A DNA stretch of 64,000 bases from Nocardia arthritidis (GCF_011801145.1 NZ_CP046172.1:4402001-4466000); one strand, 5' to 3'. Shown: positions 1-8,954, counted from the stretch's first letter. The notes: generated by a model not told the origin, from the sequence alone. Program-made: numbers and translations.

Positions 1-2
1 GC

Positions 3-224
3 TGGATAGGTGCGGTACTGGCCATCGGCTCGGAGGTGACCATCCGGGTCGGCGCGGGCATGCAGCGCTGTGTGATGATCGACCGCCCACAGGCGGATGT
101 GACACCGGAAGCGCCGCTGCTGCGCGCGCTCGGGCGGTATCACGACACCGCGTTCGGCGCGGAGGCCGAGGTGCTCACCCCAGGCCGGATCGCGGAGGGC
201 GATCCGGTGCGTCTGGTGCGCTGA
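3..224 (+). CDS. MOSC domain protein, C-terminal fragment
   Basis: The reading frame is open from the window edge, so only about 73 C-terminal residues are visible. They include an RCVMID stretch followed by a segment ending ADVTPEAPLLRALGRY and a tail reading VLTPGRIAEGDPVRLVR. In MOSC domains (the sulfur-carrier domain of molybdenum cofactor sulfurases and YcbX/YiiM-like proteins) an RC(V/x) motif precedes the N-x-G-V-Y-A-type strand and the closing PG-x-(I/V)-x-x-GD-x-V motif, and the spacing here fits. Substrate cannot be told from the fragment. It is convergent with the next gene, whose stop codon follows directly. Confidence 0.75.
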   Translation, partial: WIGAVLAIGSEVTIRVGAGMQRCVMIDRPQADVTPEAPLLRALGRYHDTAFGAEAEVLTPGRIAEGDPVRLVR

Positions 225-803
225 TCAGCGCTCGATGCTGGACGGCAGTGGGTGGTCTGGTTCCAGTGCGGGCAGGCCGTCGATGCTGGCCGCGTTGTCG
301 CCGCCGATGCGCCTGGCGAAATCGTCGTCGGTGCGCCGGGTGTGGTATGCGTCGAGCACCGGGCGTTCGTCGACCAGTTCGAGATAGGGCACCGAGTATC
401 CGCACGAGTCGGCGATACGGTCCACCGTGATGACGATCACCGCCCGGATTCCCGGATGTTGTAAACCGAAATGCGGTCGCAGCCGGTCGAATTCGGCGGA
501 GTCCGGCCGAACCACCCGTCCGGTGCCGAACAGCCGCAGAATTCGCGATGTTCGGGTGAACGAGCAGAACATCACCGTGATGCGCCCGTTATCGCGCAGG
601 TGCGCGATGGTTTCCGCGCCGCTGCCGAACAGATCCAGATAGGCGACGGTGTGGTCGCCGAGCACCGCGAAAGTATCGCGATATCCCTTGGGGGAGACAT
701 TGACTCGCCCGCCGTCGGAGGGCGCGGTGGCCACGAAGAACATCGATTGCCCCGCGATGAACTCGCGGAGCTTATCGTCGATTTCCGTGAATACCTTCGC
801 CAT
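225..803 (-). CDS. Pyridoxamine 5'-phosphate oxidase-fold (PPOX) family protein
   Basis: A 192-residue soluble protein. Residues about 1-130 have the split-barrel flavin or F420 binding layout of the PPOX family: an N-terminal helix, FFVATAPSDGGRVNVSPKG (typical of the general-stress/PPOX group), a YLDLFGSGAETIAHLRDNG segment and ITVMFCSF. The C-terminal third, with CGYSVPYLELVDERPVLD, matches the longer variants often labelled pyridoxamine 5'-phosphate oxidase family. True pyridoxamine phosphate oxidase activity is not implied; F420- or FMN-dependent reductases share the fold. It is transcribed toward the MOSC gene and separated by 72 bp from the membrane protease gene on the same strand. 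Confidence 0.85.
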   Translation of the reverse strand: MAKVFTEIDDKLREFIAGQSMFFVATAPSDGGRVNVSPKGYRDTFAVLGDHTVAYLDLFGSGAETIAHLRDNGRITVMFCSFTRTSRILRLFGTGRVVRPDSAEFDRLRPHFGLQHPGIRAVIVITVDRIADSCGYSVPYLELVDERPVLDAYHTRRTDDDFARRIGGDNAASIDGLPALEPDHPLPSSIER

Positions 804-875
804 CGATCACCCCTGTCCCGCTCGACCGGATTCAGACTAACCGACGCGGCAGCGGCACAATATGCGAGATAACTC

Positions 876-1661
876 TCAGCGAGGCGCCGGGCATACGGCG
901 CTGGACACGTGTGGGATACACACCCCGCCCGCGTCGGCGATGAGCAGTCCGGCCCCGAAGACCAAGGCCGCCAACGCGATCGCCCCGAACACCAGCACCC
1001 ACAGCAGTCCGGGCAGATGGGTGAGTCGTGCCAATTGATCCGCATCCGAATCTCGGGAGCCGCCCCAGCGCCGAGATCGGGTGCGCTGCAATTCGATTAC
1101 CGGACGCAGCCCGGCGAACAGCAGGAACCACGCGCCGAGATAAGCGAATCCGGCCTGCAGCGTATCGGTGCCGAACCAGGAGACCGCGAAAACCGCGCCG
1201 CCGACCACGAATACGGTGAACAGCCCGTAGATGTTGCGCACCTTGATCAGCAGTGCGAGCAGCAGCACCAGCGTGACCCACAGCATGAGGGTGATCCGGT
1301 GCGCGCCGAGCAGCGCGGCGAAACCGAGCCCGATGAGCGCGGGCGCCGGATAGCCCGCCATGGCCGTCAGGATCATGCCGAGCCCGTACGGTTTCCCGCT
1401 CGACACCGTCAGCCCGGAGGTATCCGAATGCAGGGTGATGCTGTTGAGCCTGCGCCCGGTGAGCAGCGCGATGAACGCGTGCCCGCCCTCGTGGGCGATG
1501 GTCACCACATTCCGCATCACCCGCCACACCGGGCTGAAGCCGACGAGTACCAGCGCCGCGACGCCGGTCGCGGCCACCAGACCCCACGGCGGCGCGGTCT
1601 GGGTCGTCGTCAGCCGATCCAGGATCGAGGTCCCGTGCTCGACGAATTCCGCTCTGTCCAC
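876..1661 (-). CDS. M50-type (M50B-like) membrane zinc metalloprotease
   Basis: A 261-residue polytopic membrane protein. HEGGH at residues 57-61 is an HExxH zinc motif placed at the end of the first hydrophobic segment, as in site-2 protease relatives. A GYPAPALIGLGFAALLG segment, further hydrophobic spans around 115-180 and a late SDADQLARL segment match the M50B-like actinobacterial proteins, in which the DAD-type segment supplies the third zinc ligand. No PDZ domain is present. The substrate is unknown. The gene is divergent from the DprE1-like oxidase gene across 82 bp. Confidence 0.8.
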   Translation of the reverse strand: MDRAEFVEHGTSILDRLTTTQTAPPWGLVAATGVAALVLVGFSPVWRVMRNVVTIAHEGGHAFIALLTGRRLNSITLHSDTSGLTVSSGKPYGLGMILTAMAGYPAPALIGLGFAALLGAHRITLMLWVTLVLLLALLIKVRNIYGLFTVFVVGGAVFAVSWFGTDTLQAGFAYLGAWFLLFAGLRPVIELQRTRSRRWGGSRDSDADQLARLTHLPGLLWVLVFGAIALAALVFGAGLLIADAGGVCIPHVSSAVCPAPR

Positions 1662-1743
1662 CGCCGCACCATAGCGGTCCCGGGGCCGCCATGGCAGGCC
1701 CGGCGGAATCCGGCCGCTCGGCGAAACCGGCTACGGTGGCGGA

Positions 1744-3129
1744 ATGACTTCCGAGAGAGCCGGATTGGTGCTGGAACGCCGTCGATTGACCGGTTGGAGC
1801 CGGACCGCGCCGACGGTGGCCGCTGTCCTGTCGACACCGGATATCGACACCATCGCGGAAACGGTGCGCACGGCGGGCCCGCGCGGCGTCATCGCCCGCG
1901 GCCTGGGCCGCAGCTACGGCGATCCGGCGCAGAACGGCGGCGGCATCGTCGTCGATATGACCGCGCTGGATCGCATCCACCGCGTCGACCCGGACAGCGG
2001 GCTCGTCGACGTCGACGCCGGTGTGAGCCTGGACACGCTGATGCGGGCGGTGCTGCCGAGCGGGCTGTGGATCCCGGTGCTGCCGGGCACCAGGCAGGTC
2101 ACCGTCGGCGGCGCGATCGCCGCCGACATACACGGCAAGAACCACCACTCGCACGGCAGCTTCGGCAATCACGTCGTCTCGCTCGACCTGCTGACCGCGG
2201 ACGGTTCCGTGCGCACCCTGACCCCGGAAGGCCCGGAGGCGGAACTGTTCTGGGCCACCGTCGGCGGCATGGGCCTGACCGGCATCATCCTGCGCGCGCT
2301 GGTGCGGATGAAGCACACCGAGACCGCGTACTTCATCGTCGACTGCGATCGCACGAAAAACCTCGACGAGACAATGGAATTGCTCACCGGCGGCTCGGAC
2401 GACGGCTACGAGTATTCGGTGGCGGTCCCGGACACGATCAGCACCGGTGCGCGCCTCGGCCGGGCGGGTTTCAGCAGGGGATCGCTGGCCAAGCGGGACC
2501 AGCTGCCGGCGAAGCTGCGGCGAGATCCGTTGCGGTTCAACGCGCCTCAGCTGTTCACGGTGCCGGACATCATCCCGAGCGGCATCGTGAACAACTTCAC
2601 CAACCGGATTGGCGGTGAGGTCGCGTACCGCGTCTTTGGCAAACAGGGGCGCGGGGTGATCCAGAACATCACGCAGTTCCTGCATCCGCTGGATGTGCTG
2701 GGGGAGTGGAACCGGGCCTACGGCAGGCGCGGGTTCATGCAGTATCAGTTCTCCATGCCGTTCGGCGCGGAGGACCAGCTGGCCGATGCGGTCCGGATGA
2801 TCGCCAACTCCGGGCATCGGTCGTTCCTGAATGTGTTCAAGCGCATGGGTCCGAGCAGTCGTGCGCCGCTGTCGTGGCCGCATCCCGGGTTCATGCTCAG
2901 CCTGGATTTCCCGCTGAAACCCGGACTCAACGAATTCTGCGCCGAGCTGGATGAGCGGGTGCTGGCCGCGGGCGGGCGGCTGTACTTCGCGAAGGAGTCG
3001 CGGGCGACACCGGAATTGATCCGGGCGATGTATCCGCGGCTGGACGAGTGGCGGCGGATCCGTGACGCCGTCGATCCGGAGCGGGTGTTCGTATCGGATC
3101 TGGCGCGGCGATTGCGGTTGGTCGCCTGA
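1744..3129 (+). CDS. DprE1-like decaprenylphosphoryl-beta-D-ribose 2-oxidase
   Basis: A 461-residue FAD-dependent oxidase of the VAO/PCMH fold, the same length as M. tuberculosis DprE1 as I recall it. RGLGRSYGD (52-60), the [21 protein letters not shown] block (115-135; His130 corresponds to the catalytic-site histidine) and [11 protein letters not shown] (410-420) follow DprE1 closely. DprE1 oxidises decaprenyl-phosphoryl ribose on the way to the arabinose donor of arabinogalactan and LAM. In the substrate pocket, [10 protein letters not shown] (381-390) has Ser386 where M. tuberculosis has Cys387, the residue attacked covalently by benzothiazinones. No dprE2 or arabinosyltransferase gene is adjacent, so this may be a paralogue and not the essential copy; I therefore give no gene symbol. 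Start: ATG shortly after a divergent promoter region. Confidence 0.88.
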   Translation: MTSERAGLVLERRRLTGWSRTAPTVAAVLSTPDIDTIAETVRTAGPRGVIARGLGRSYGDPAQNGGGIVVDMTALDRIHRVDPDSGLVDVDAGVSLDTLMRAVLPSGLWIPVLPGTRQVTVGGAIAADIHGKNHHSHGSFGNHVVSLDLLTADGSVRTLTPEGPEAELFWATVGGMGLTGIILRALVRMKHTETAYFIVDCDRTKNLDETMELLTGGSDDGYEYSVAVPDTISTGARLGRAGFSRGSLAKRDQLPAKLRRDPLRFNAPQLFTVPDIIPSGIVNNFTNRIGGEVAYRVFGKQGRGVIQNITQFLHPLDVLGEWNRAYGRRGFMQYQFSMPFGAEDQLADAVRMIANSGHRSFLNVFKRMGPSSRAPLSWPHPGFMLSLDFPLKPGLNEFCAELDERVLAAGGRLYFAKESRATPELIRAMYPRLDEWRRIRDAVDPERVFVSDLARRLRLVA

Positions 3130-3264
3130 TCTCGGGGACAGATCTTCGCTGTCCCATCTTTTGGGGGCATCCGCGTGATTGCCGAGCCGCCAAGGCTGAC
3201 TGTAGTGTCGGATAGCTAGGGGCGGTTCGTCCCTAAAACAGGTGGCAGTGAAGGGTTTTCGTGG

Positions 3265-3948
3265 ATGTCAGGCATAAGGAAGCCGATATGCGGGGTGGTT
3301 GCGGCGGTGGGCGCCGTGCTGCTGTTCGCGGGCTGTGGCAGCAGTTCGACGAGCAGTCAGCCGACTTCGAGTAGTGCGAAGGCGACGGCCACGGCCGCCG
3401 CGACCACATCCGCGGGGGGTGCGAACACCTCCTCGGGTGGCGAGAACCCTTCCGCCGGGGGCGAGAACCCAACGGCCGCACCGGCGCCCGCTCAGCCTCC
3501 GGCGCCCGCGCAGCCGCCCGCGCCTGCTCAGCCGCCTGTGACGGCAGCGCCCGAGGTCACGCTCTGGGATCCGTGCGAGATACCCGACACCGATATCACC
3601 AGACAGGGGTTGCGTACCGCCAGCAAGCAGCGGGACAAGTACCAGTGCACCTGGCAAGACGCTTTGAGCGACTATGAGGTGACAATCCTGTCCACCCCGA
3701 CGACGGTGCAGGAAATGCTGAAGAACGGGCGCTACACGGGTTTCAGCCGGACGACGGTCGGCAGCGGCCGGGAAGCCTACCAATTCCGTGCGTCGCAGGA
3801 TTCGAACAAGATCGGTTGCTACATCGGCATTCCGACGGCACACAGTGGCCTCGTCCTGTTCGTGGTGCGGAATCTGAAGCCCGAGGCCCTCGAACCGTGC
3901 GGCACGGCGCACCGTGCCGCAGATAACCTCATCGGGTATGTGCCCTGA
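3265..3948 (+). CDS. DUF3558 family lipoprotein
   Basis: A 227-residue exported protein. The N-terminus has a positively charged start, a hydrophobic core and a lipobox ending LLFAGC (Cys24), so it should be lipidated and surface-anchored. Residues about 25-95 are a low-complexity Ser/Thr/Gly then Pro-Ala-Gln linker. From about 100, LWDPCEIPDTDITRQGL is the signature opening of DUF3558, a domain largely limited to mycobacteria, nocardiae and relatives, with conserved cysteines at about 105, 130 and near the C-terminus. Function is unknown. It stands alone, with a likely ribosome site (GTGAAGGG) upstream of the ATG. Confidence 0.82.
   Translation: MSGIRKPICGVVAAVGAVLLFAGCGSSSTSSQPTSSSAKATATAAATTSAGGANTSSGGENPSAGGENPTAAPAPAQPPAPAQPPAPAQPPVTAAPEVTLWDPCEIPDTDITRQGLRTASKQRDKYQCTWQDALSDYEVTILSTPTTVQEMLKNGRYTGFSRTTVGSGREAYQFRASQDSNKIGCYIGIPTAHSGLVLFVVRNLKPEALEPCGTAHRAADNLIGYVP
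3481..3534 (+). repeat. Three in-frame 18-nt repeats encoding PAPAQP
   Basis: Three consecutive units encode PAPAQP in the linker of the DUF3558 lipoprotein. The codons differ between units mostly at third positions, so the repeat is kept at protein level and is not a fresh DNA duplication. It probably serves as a flexible spacer across the cell wall. Confidence 0.85.
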
Positions 3949-3998
3949 CCTGGACCGATAGCTGGAATGCGCGGTGCGGCAAGGATCTTCGGTTGGCC

Positions 3999-5051
3999 TC
4001 AGACCGTGACCAGCGCACCTGATTCCGCGGAACGCCGGGCCGCCGCCAGCACCCGCAGCGCGGCGACGGCATCCCGCGGATCCACCGGAACCGGTGCGTC
4101 ATCGAGTAGGGCTGCGGCCATTTCGCGGTAGAACGCCGGATAGTCGCCGGGCAGGGTTTCGAGCGGCTGCGGGTCCGGTTCGGTCCCCAGCTGTCCCCAG
4201 CGTTCGGAAGGCAGTGTGCCCCAAGGTGTTCCGTCGCCGGGGCGGCGACCGGCCCGCAGGGCGTCCTCCTGCGGGTCCAAACCGTATGTGACATAGCCGG
4301 ATCGGGAACCCAGAACCCGGAAGCGCGGCCCGAGTTGTGGCGTCACCGCGCTCATCCAGAGATGTGATCGCACACCGGATTCGTGCGTCAGCGCGACGAA
4401 AGTGTCGTCATCGGAACGGATTCCGTCGCGCCGCCGATCCATTTCGCAATACACCGTGCGCACCGGCCCGAACAGCGTCAGTGCCTGATCGATGAGATGG
4501 CTGCCGAGATCGAACAGGATCCCGGCCCCCTCCTCGGCCGCGCCCATTTCCCGCCAGCTGCCCTTCGGAATCGGCCGCCAGCGTTCGAAACGGGATTCGA
4601 AACGCGTTACGGCGCCGAGCTTTCCGCTTTCCAGCAGCCACCGCACGGTCCGGAAGTCGCCGTCCCACCGGCGATTCTGGAATACCGAGAGCGCGACGCC
4701 GGCTCGCTCGGCTCGTGTCAGCAACTGCTCGGCCTCGCCGACGGTGACGGCGAACGGTTTGTCCACCACCACCGGCAGTCCGGCGTCGAGCGCCCGCGCG
4801 GCGAGCGGCGCATGCGTTCGATTCGGCGTCGCGACGACCACCAGATCGATATCGTCCGGCCGGTCGAAAAGCTCATCGGCACTGGCGAATACCCGCACCC
4901 CCGGATGTTCGCGCCGCGCCTGCTCGGCCCGCTCGGCCGACCCGGTGACCACCGCCGCAACCCGCATGCGCGGTTCCGCGGCGATGAGCGGTGCGTGGAA
5001 AACCGATCCGGCGAGTCCGTATCCGAGGATGGCGACATCGATGGTGCGCAT
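3999..5051 (-). CDS. Gfo/Idh/MocA family NAD(P)-dependent oxidoreductase
   Basis: A 350-residue two-domain dehydrogenase. The N-terminal Rossmann fold shows AILGYGLAGSVFHAPLI (dinucleotide-binding glycines) and VVVATPNRTHAPLA. VVDKPFAVT is the family's (E/D)KP motif that carries the lysine near the substrate, and DLGSHLIDQALTLFGP matches the aspartate/histidine active-site helix. These enzymes oxidise or reduce sugars, inositols and related polyols; the substrate cannot be read from sequence. It is divergent from the DUF4436 gene and convergent with the lipoprotein gene. Confidence 0.9.
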   Translation of the reverse strand: MRTIDVAILGYGLAGSVFHAPLIAAEPRMRVAAVVTGSAERAEQARREHPGVRVFASADELFDRPDDIDLVVVATPNRTHAPLAARALDAGLPVVVDKPFAVTVGEAEQLLTRAERAGVALSVFQNRRWDGDFRTVRWLLESGKLGAVTRFESRFERWRPIPKGSWREMGAAEEGAGILFDLGSHLIDQALTLFGPVRTVYCEMDRRRDGIRSDDDTFVALTHESGVRSHLWMSAVTPQLGPRFRVLGSRSGYVTYGLDPQEDALRAGRRPGDGTPWGTLPSERWGQLGTEPDPQPLETLPGDYPAFYREMAAALLDDAPVPVDPRDAVAALRVLAAARRSAESGALVTV

Positions 5052-5131
5052 AATGCCGACGTTACGGCAAGCGAATCACCGGTTATCGCGGGGTGATCGG
5101 AACATGATGACCGGTCGATACCGTTCGGTTC

Positions 5132-6118
5132 GTGCAGGAGAATACGAAGCGGCGCGGCCCGCTGTGGTTCGCGATCGCGGTGACGGCGCTGGTCGCGATA
5201 TTCGCGGCGAGCCTGGCCATGTACGAGGGCGGCCGGTCCCGCGCCGACACCGTGTACCGGGTCGGAAATACCGGCGAGCCGAATCGCGTCGATATCGACG
5301 TCTGGGTCGGCAAACTCGATCCGGCGATTCAGACCGCGACCGTGGAGGTGCTGGCGCAACCGCGCGGCGCGCTGGCCGACAGGTCGGGCTTCTTCGCGGC
5401 CGACAGCGTGCTCTACACCTCGGGACTCAAGGCCGACCCGATCAAAATCAAAGCGGGCGAACCGATTTCGGCCCTCGAACTCAAGGTGGCGGTGGCCGGA
5501 ACCTTCACCGACTATCCGTTCGACAGCTATCGGACCACGCTGGCCTTCGACGTACTGCAGGGCGACAGGCACCTGCCGCTGACCGCCAGCGTGTCCAGCG
5601 GCGACACCTTCTTCACCCTCGAGGAGGCCCCGGCCGCCGATGGCGTCGATCTCGCGGTGCACGCGAAAAGGTCTTCTCCCGCGGTGTTCTTCGCGCTCTT
5701 CATCATGGTGCTGATGCTCGGTCTGGCCGTGGCCGCGGCGACGGCGAGCTTCTATGTGCTGCGCTGGCAGCGCGGTCTGATGTGGCCCGCCTGCTCGATG
5801 ATGTGTGCCCTGCTGTTCGCGCTGGTCCCGCTGCGCAACGCGGTACCTGGCGGGCCGCCGATCGGCTCGATCATCGATTTCACCTCTTTCTTCATCGCCG
5901 AGGGCGTCATCTCGGTCGCCCTGGTCGCGTCCGTGCTGATCGGGTACCGGGTCGAGATCACGAAGGAACGTGCGCAGCTGCGGGAAGAGGCCCAGGGCGT
6001 GCAGTCGTTGGTGCGGGAGCCCGAGCTGCTCGGGACCGCCGCGGGACACCCGCGGTCGATCTTCGAACAGGGCATGCCCGGCGCGCCGACCGCTCCCTGG
6101 GAGCGGCGCGAGCGTTGA
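5132..6118 (+). CDS. DUF4436 family membrane protein
   Basis: A 328-residue protein with a GTG start. An N-terminal membrane segment (about 10-32) leads to an extracytoplasmic beta-rich domain with GTFTDYPFDSYRTTLAF, the most recognisable DUF4436 motif, then a cluster of three hydrophobic helices (about 188-285) and a cytoplasmic tail beginning EITKERAQLREEAQ that may form a short coiled coil. DUF4436 proteins are common in mycobacteria and nocardiae and have no established function. There is no clear Shine-Dalgarno sequence before the GTG; the start was chosen because it supplies the N-terminal membrane segment. Confidence 0.8.
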   Translation: MQENTKRRGPLWFAIAVTALVAIFAASLAMYEGGRSRADTVYRVGNTGEPNRVDIDVWVGKLDPAIQTATVEVLAQPRGALADRSGFFAADSVLYTSGLKADPIKIKAGEPISALELKVAVAGTFTDYPFDSYRTTLAFDVLQGDRHLPLTASVSSGDTFFTLEEAPAADGVDLAVHAKRSSPAVFFALFIMVLMLGLAVAAATASFYVLRWQRGLMWPACSMMCALLFALVPLRNAVPGGPPIGSIIDFTSFFIAEGVISVALVASVLIGYRVEITKERAQLREEAQGVQSLVREPELLGTAAGHPRSIFEQGMPGAPTAPWERRER

Positions 6119-6246
6119 CGAGATCCGTCGGCCCCGGCGAATCGGTCATTTCCGGCCGACGCGCGCCGGGCCGGACGGGGTGCCGAGAACGGGTACGGGG
6201 TCCGGTTTGCCGAGCGAACCGGACTCCTGGACCGGACTGCATAGTT

Positions 6247-6303
6247 TTACCCGGTAGTAACTCTTTACGCTTTTCGGTGGTCGATCAGCTTACTACCGGC
6301 GAG
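6247..6303. promoter_or_regulatory. Paired TetR-like operator candidates
   Basis: CCGGTAGTAA at 6251-6260 and its exact reverse complement TTACTACCGG at 6290-6299 lie 29 bp apart. Each is also part of a local near-palindrome: TTACCCGGTAGTAA (6247-6260) and TACTACCGGCGAGTA (6291-6305). Both approximate an ideal palindrome TTACTACCGGTAGTAA, the usual size and symmetry of a TetR-family site. No tetR gene is adjacent, so the regulator is unknown. Either the upstream or downstream gene could be controlled. Confidence 0.45.
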
Positions 6304-6652
6304 TAGCCATTGACCTGGACATCTGTCCATCAGACCTCGCAATTCGGGCGAGATGGGCTACTTTTCAGCTAATTCGACGTTATTCAAAAACCTCCGGAAC
6401 CGGACAAATTTCCAGATAGTTACCGTGGCGAACGTCACGATGGCAATTTTCCAACCTGCCCGGAGGGGTACCAAACCGGCCGTTTTGTTCGCGATGACGT
6501 GGCGTTTTATGAAACGTTTACGATTCCGCCGCGGACCGGCCGAGATGCCGAATTCGACGGTCATTGTGACGCTGCACGTCGAACAATTAACCGACCTGCC
6601 TTACCGTCTGGAACGCACCCGATTCAACGCTGATTCGGCCTGTGATCGTTTG

Positions 6653-6680
6653 ACGAACTCGGCACTGGTGAGTTCGTTTT
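6653..6680 (+). promoter_or_regulatory. Stem-loop with T tract before mannitol dehydrogenase gene
   Basis: ACGAACTC (6653-6660) and GAGTTCGT (6670-6677) form an 8-bp stem with a 9-nt loop, followed by TTTT and ending about 25 bp before the start codon. It resembles an intrinsic terminator or attenuator in the leader, or else an operator with two half sites. Confidence 0.35.
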
Positions 6681-6705
6681 CTACCGGAACGGACGGAGGC
6701 CGCAC

Positions 6706-8268
6706 ATGCGTGTGCCGCTGCAAACCGCGCTCGCCAAGAAAATAAGATCCGACGCCGCACGAGCGGCGGGAATTTCGGCGGATCGAGTAATTCCCCGGCT
6801 CTCCGCGGAAAATCTCGCCCGACTCCCGGAAACTGTTGTCCGGCCCGGATTCGCTCCCGAGAGCACCGGAATTCTGCACCTGGGTTGCGGTGCCTTCCAC
6901 CGCGCCCACCAGGCGTTGCTCACCCAGCACGCCATGACGGCGGCGAACGATCCGCGCTGGGGTATCGCCGCGGTCGCGATGTCGCGACCGACGGTGGTGG
7001 ACGCCCTGCGCGCGCAGGACAACCTGTACACCACGCTGCTGCACGATGACGACGACGCACAGGTGGAGGTGGTCGGCTCGATCACCGAAACCGTGCACGC
7101 CCCCACCGACCGGATCGGCGTACCCGCCCGGATGGCCGATCCGCGCATCAAGATCGTGACGCTGACCGTGACCGCCACCGGCTACTGCCTGTCCCCGGTC
7201 ACCGGCCGCCTCGATATCGCCTGCGAGGCCGTGCATCACGACATCCGTTGCCCCGCAACGCCGATCACCCCGGTCGGCATGCTGGTGCGCGGCTTCGAGC
7301 TGATCCGGGCGCGCGGCGGAACGCCGCCGGTGGTGATCAGCTGCGACAACCTGTGCGAGAACGGCAGGAAGCTGCGCGCGGCGGTGGTCGAATTGGCCGG
7401 GCTGCGCGACGAGGCGCTGGCCGGCTGGATCGCCCGCAACGTGCAGTTCCCGAACAGCGTGGTCGACCGGATCGTGCAGCCGAGCACCCCCGCCGATCTG
7501 GCGGTGGCGCGCAACTGGCTCGGCGGTATCGAGGATCTCGCGCCCGTTTCCGCCGAACCCTTCATGACCTGGACCATCGAGAACTTCGACGGGGAGCGCC
7601 CGCTCTGGGAGGCCGCGGGCGCGCACTTCGTCGACGATGTCACCGACTACGAGCTGGCCAAACTGCGGCTGCTCAACGCATCGCACATGCTGCTCGCCTA
7701 TGTCGGCGGCCTGGCCGGGTACCGGACCATCGCCGAGGCCAGCAACGATGACACCCTCGCCGCGCTGGCCCGCCAGTTCATGCTGCGCGAGCAGGGCCCG
7801 ACGCTGGCGCTGGCGCCCGCCGAGCTGGACCGCACCGTCGACGGGCTGATCCGCCGCTTCCGCAATCCGGCGATCTGCCACGATATGACCAGGGTCGGCC
7901 GCAACGGCTCGGACAAGATGGTGCCGAGGGTGGTGAGCGCGATGTGCGAGAACATCGCCGCGGGCCGCCCGACCCCGGCCGCGACGCTGCTCATCGCGGC
8001 CTGGATCCAGTCGTTCGCCGACCGGCCCGGCGCCGTGCTCGAGGTGATCGACCAGCACGCCGAGAGCCTGAAAGCGGCGGCGGCGGAACCGGATCCGCAG
8101 CGCCGGGCCGGGAAGTTCCTGCGCCGCACCGATATATTCGGGACGTGGCCGGACCCGGACCGGGTGCGGCGCGAGGTCGGCGCCGCGCTCGCCGAATTCG
8201 GTCGCGACGGCGTCGACGCGACCGTGCGGCGCAGGCTCACAACGGAATTCGAAAGGAGTGTGGCATGA
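6706..8268 (+). CDS. Mannitol dehydrogenase family (polyol / hexuronate) oxidoreductase
   Basis: A 520-residue long-chain polyol dehydrogenase. LGCGAFHRAHQ (59-69) is the nucleotide-binding loop of the family, VISCDNLCENG matches the (D/N)N-x-x-x-NG segment, and KLRLLNASH (319-327) carries the catalytic Lys319, Asn324 and His327 of the K-x4-N-x2-H motif. Members interconvert mannitol and fructose, or fructuronate and mannonate, with NAD(P). A GGAGG ribosome site lies before the ATG. The stop codon overlaps the start of the HAD phosphatase gene, suggesting a polyol or sugar-phosphate turnover operon. Confidence 0.92.
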   Translation: MRVPLQTALAKKIRSDAARAAGISADRVIPRLSAENLARLPETVVRPGFAPESTGILHLGCGAFHRAHQALLTQHAMTAANDPRWGIAAVAMSRPTVVDALRAQDNLYTTLLHDDDDAQVEVVGSITETVHAPTDRIGVPARMADPRIKIVTLTVTATGYCLSPVTGRLDIACEAVHHDIRCPATPITPVGMLVRGFELIRARGGTPPVVISCDNLCENGRKLRAAVVELAGLRDEALAGWIARNVQFPNSVVDRIVQPSTPADLAVARNWLGGIEDLAPVSAEPFMTWTIENFDGERPLWEAAGAHFVDDVTDYELAKLRLLNASHMLLAYVGGLAGYRTIAEASNDDTLAALARQFMLREQGPTLALAPAELDRTVDGLIRRFRNPAICHDMTRVGRNGSDKMVPRVVSAMCENIAAGRPTPAATLLIAAWIQSFADRPGAVLEVIDQHAESLKAAAAEPDPQRRAGKFLRRTDIFGTWPDPDRVRREVGAALAEFGRDGVDATVRRRLTTEFERSVA

Positions 8269-8954
8269 CCGACGTGCGACCGGTGCGCGCCGTCGTCTTC
8301 GATATGGACGGCCTGCTCATCGATTCGGAGATCCTGGCGATGGAATCGCTGGTGAGCGCGGGCGCCGAACTCGGCTACGAGATGCCGACCGAGTTCTGCC
8401 GCAGCATGATCGGCGTGCCCGCCGACCGCTGCCGCCAACTCGCCGTCGAGTCGTACGGCGCCGATTTCCCGCTCGAAGCGTATTTCGACCTGCACGAGGT
8501 GCATCTGCGCGAATTGGTCGACGGCGGACGGCTGACCACCAAGGCGGGCGCCATCGAACTGTTGGACGAGCTGGAGCGCCAAGGGATTCCGAAGGGCATC
8601 GCCACCTCCTCGTCCCGGGTGCGGGCCGACCACCATCTCGAATTGGTCGGGCTGGCCGGACGTTTCGACGTCGTGGTCACCAGGCAGGACGTCACCAACG
8701 GCAAACCGCATCCGGAGCCGTATCTCACCGCGCTGTCCGCACTCGGCGGCGAGGTGGAAACCGCACTGGCACTGGAGGATTCGACCAACGGTTTGCGCGC
8801 CGCGCATGCGGCCGGACTGCGCTGCCTGCTGATTCCGGACCTGGTGCGCCCGACGCCGGAGTCGCTGGCCAAGGCGCACCGGGTGCTGCCGGATCTGTAT
8901 CGCGCCATCGACTACATCGCCACCGCGAATCAGGTCACCGCCGGAATCCGTTGA
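8265..8954 (+). CDS. HAD-superfamily phosphatase (beta-phosphoglucomutase-like)
   Basis: A 229-residue haloacid dehalogenase-like hydrolase. VFDMDGLLIDSE holds the nucleophile Asp13 and acid/base Asp15; TSSSRVRADHH gives the motif II Ser/Thr; NGKPHPEPY gives the motif III lysine; ALEDSTNGLRAA is motif IV. The cap region between motifs I and II marks subfamily I, which includes sugar-phosphate phosphatases and beta-phosphoglucomutase. The start is fixed by GAAAGGAG and an ATGA overlap with the polyol dehydrogenase stop; the frame is open much further upstream but only inside that gene. Confidence 0.92.
   Translation: MTDVRPVRAVVFDMDGLLIDSEILAMESLVSAGAELGYEMPTEFCRSMIGVPADRCRQLAVESYGADFPLEAYFDLHEVHLRELVDGGRLTTKAGAIELLDELERQGIPKGIATSSSRVRADHHLELVGLAGRFDVVVTRQDVTNGKPHPEPYLTALSALGGEVETALALEDSTNGLRAAHAAGLRCLLIPDLVRPTPESLAKAHRVLPDLYRAIDYIATANQVTAGIR

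Larger units (their letters stand above)
6119..6705. other. 587-bp intergenic region, visibly AT-richer than its surroundings
   Basis: No convincing protein-coding sequence lies here. One 130-codon open frame spans most of it, but its composition is unlike neighbouring genes and it would overlap the polyol dehydrogenase start out of frame. The region contains two similar palindromic elements (6247-6303) and a stem followed by a T tract just upstream of the next gene's ribosome site (6653-6680). It may hold a regulatory region or the remains of a decayed gene. Confidence 0.6.

Noticed and set aside
832..2883. 683-codon open frame on the minus strand, and a 569-codon frame on the plus strand at 909-2618
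   Set aside because: Both overlap the M50-like and DprE1-like genes and read as Arg/Ala/Gly-rich shadow translation without any domain.
6353..6745. 130-codon plus-strand frame in the large gap
   Set aside because: Poor codon composition, no ribosome site and out-of-frame overlap with the real polyol dehydrogenase start.
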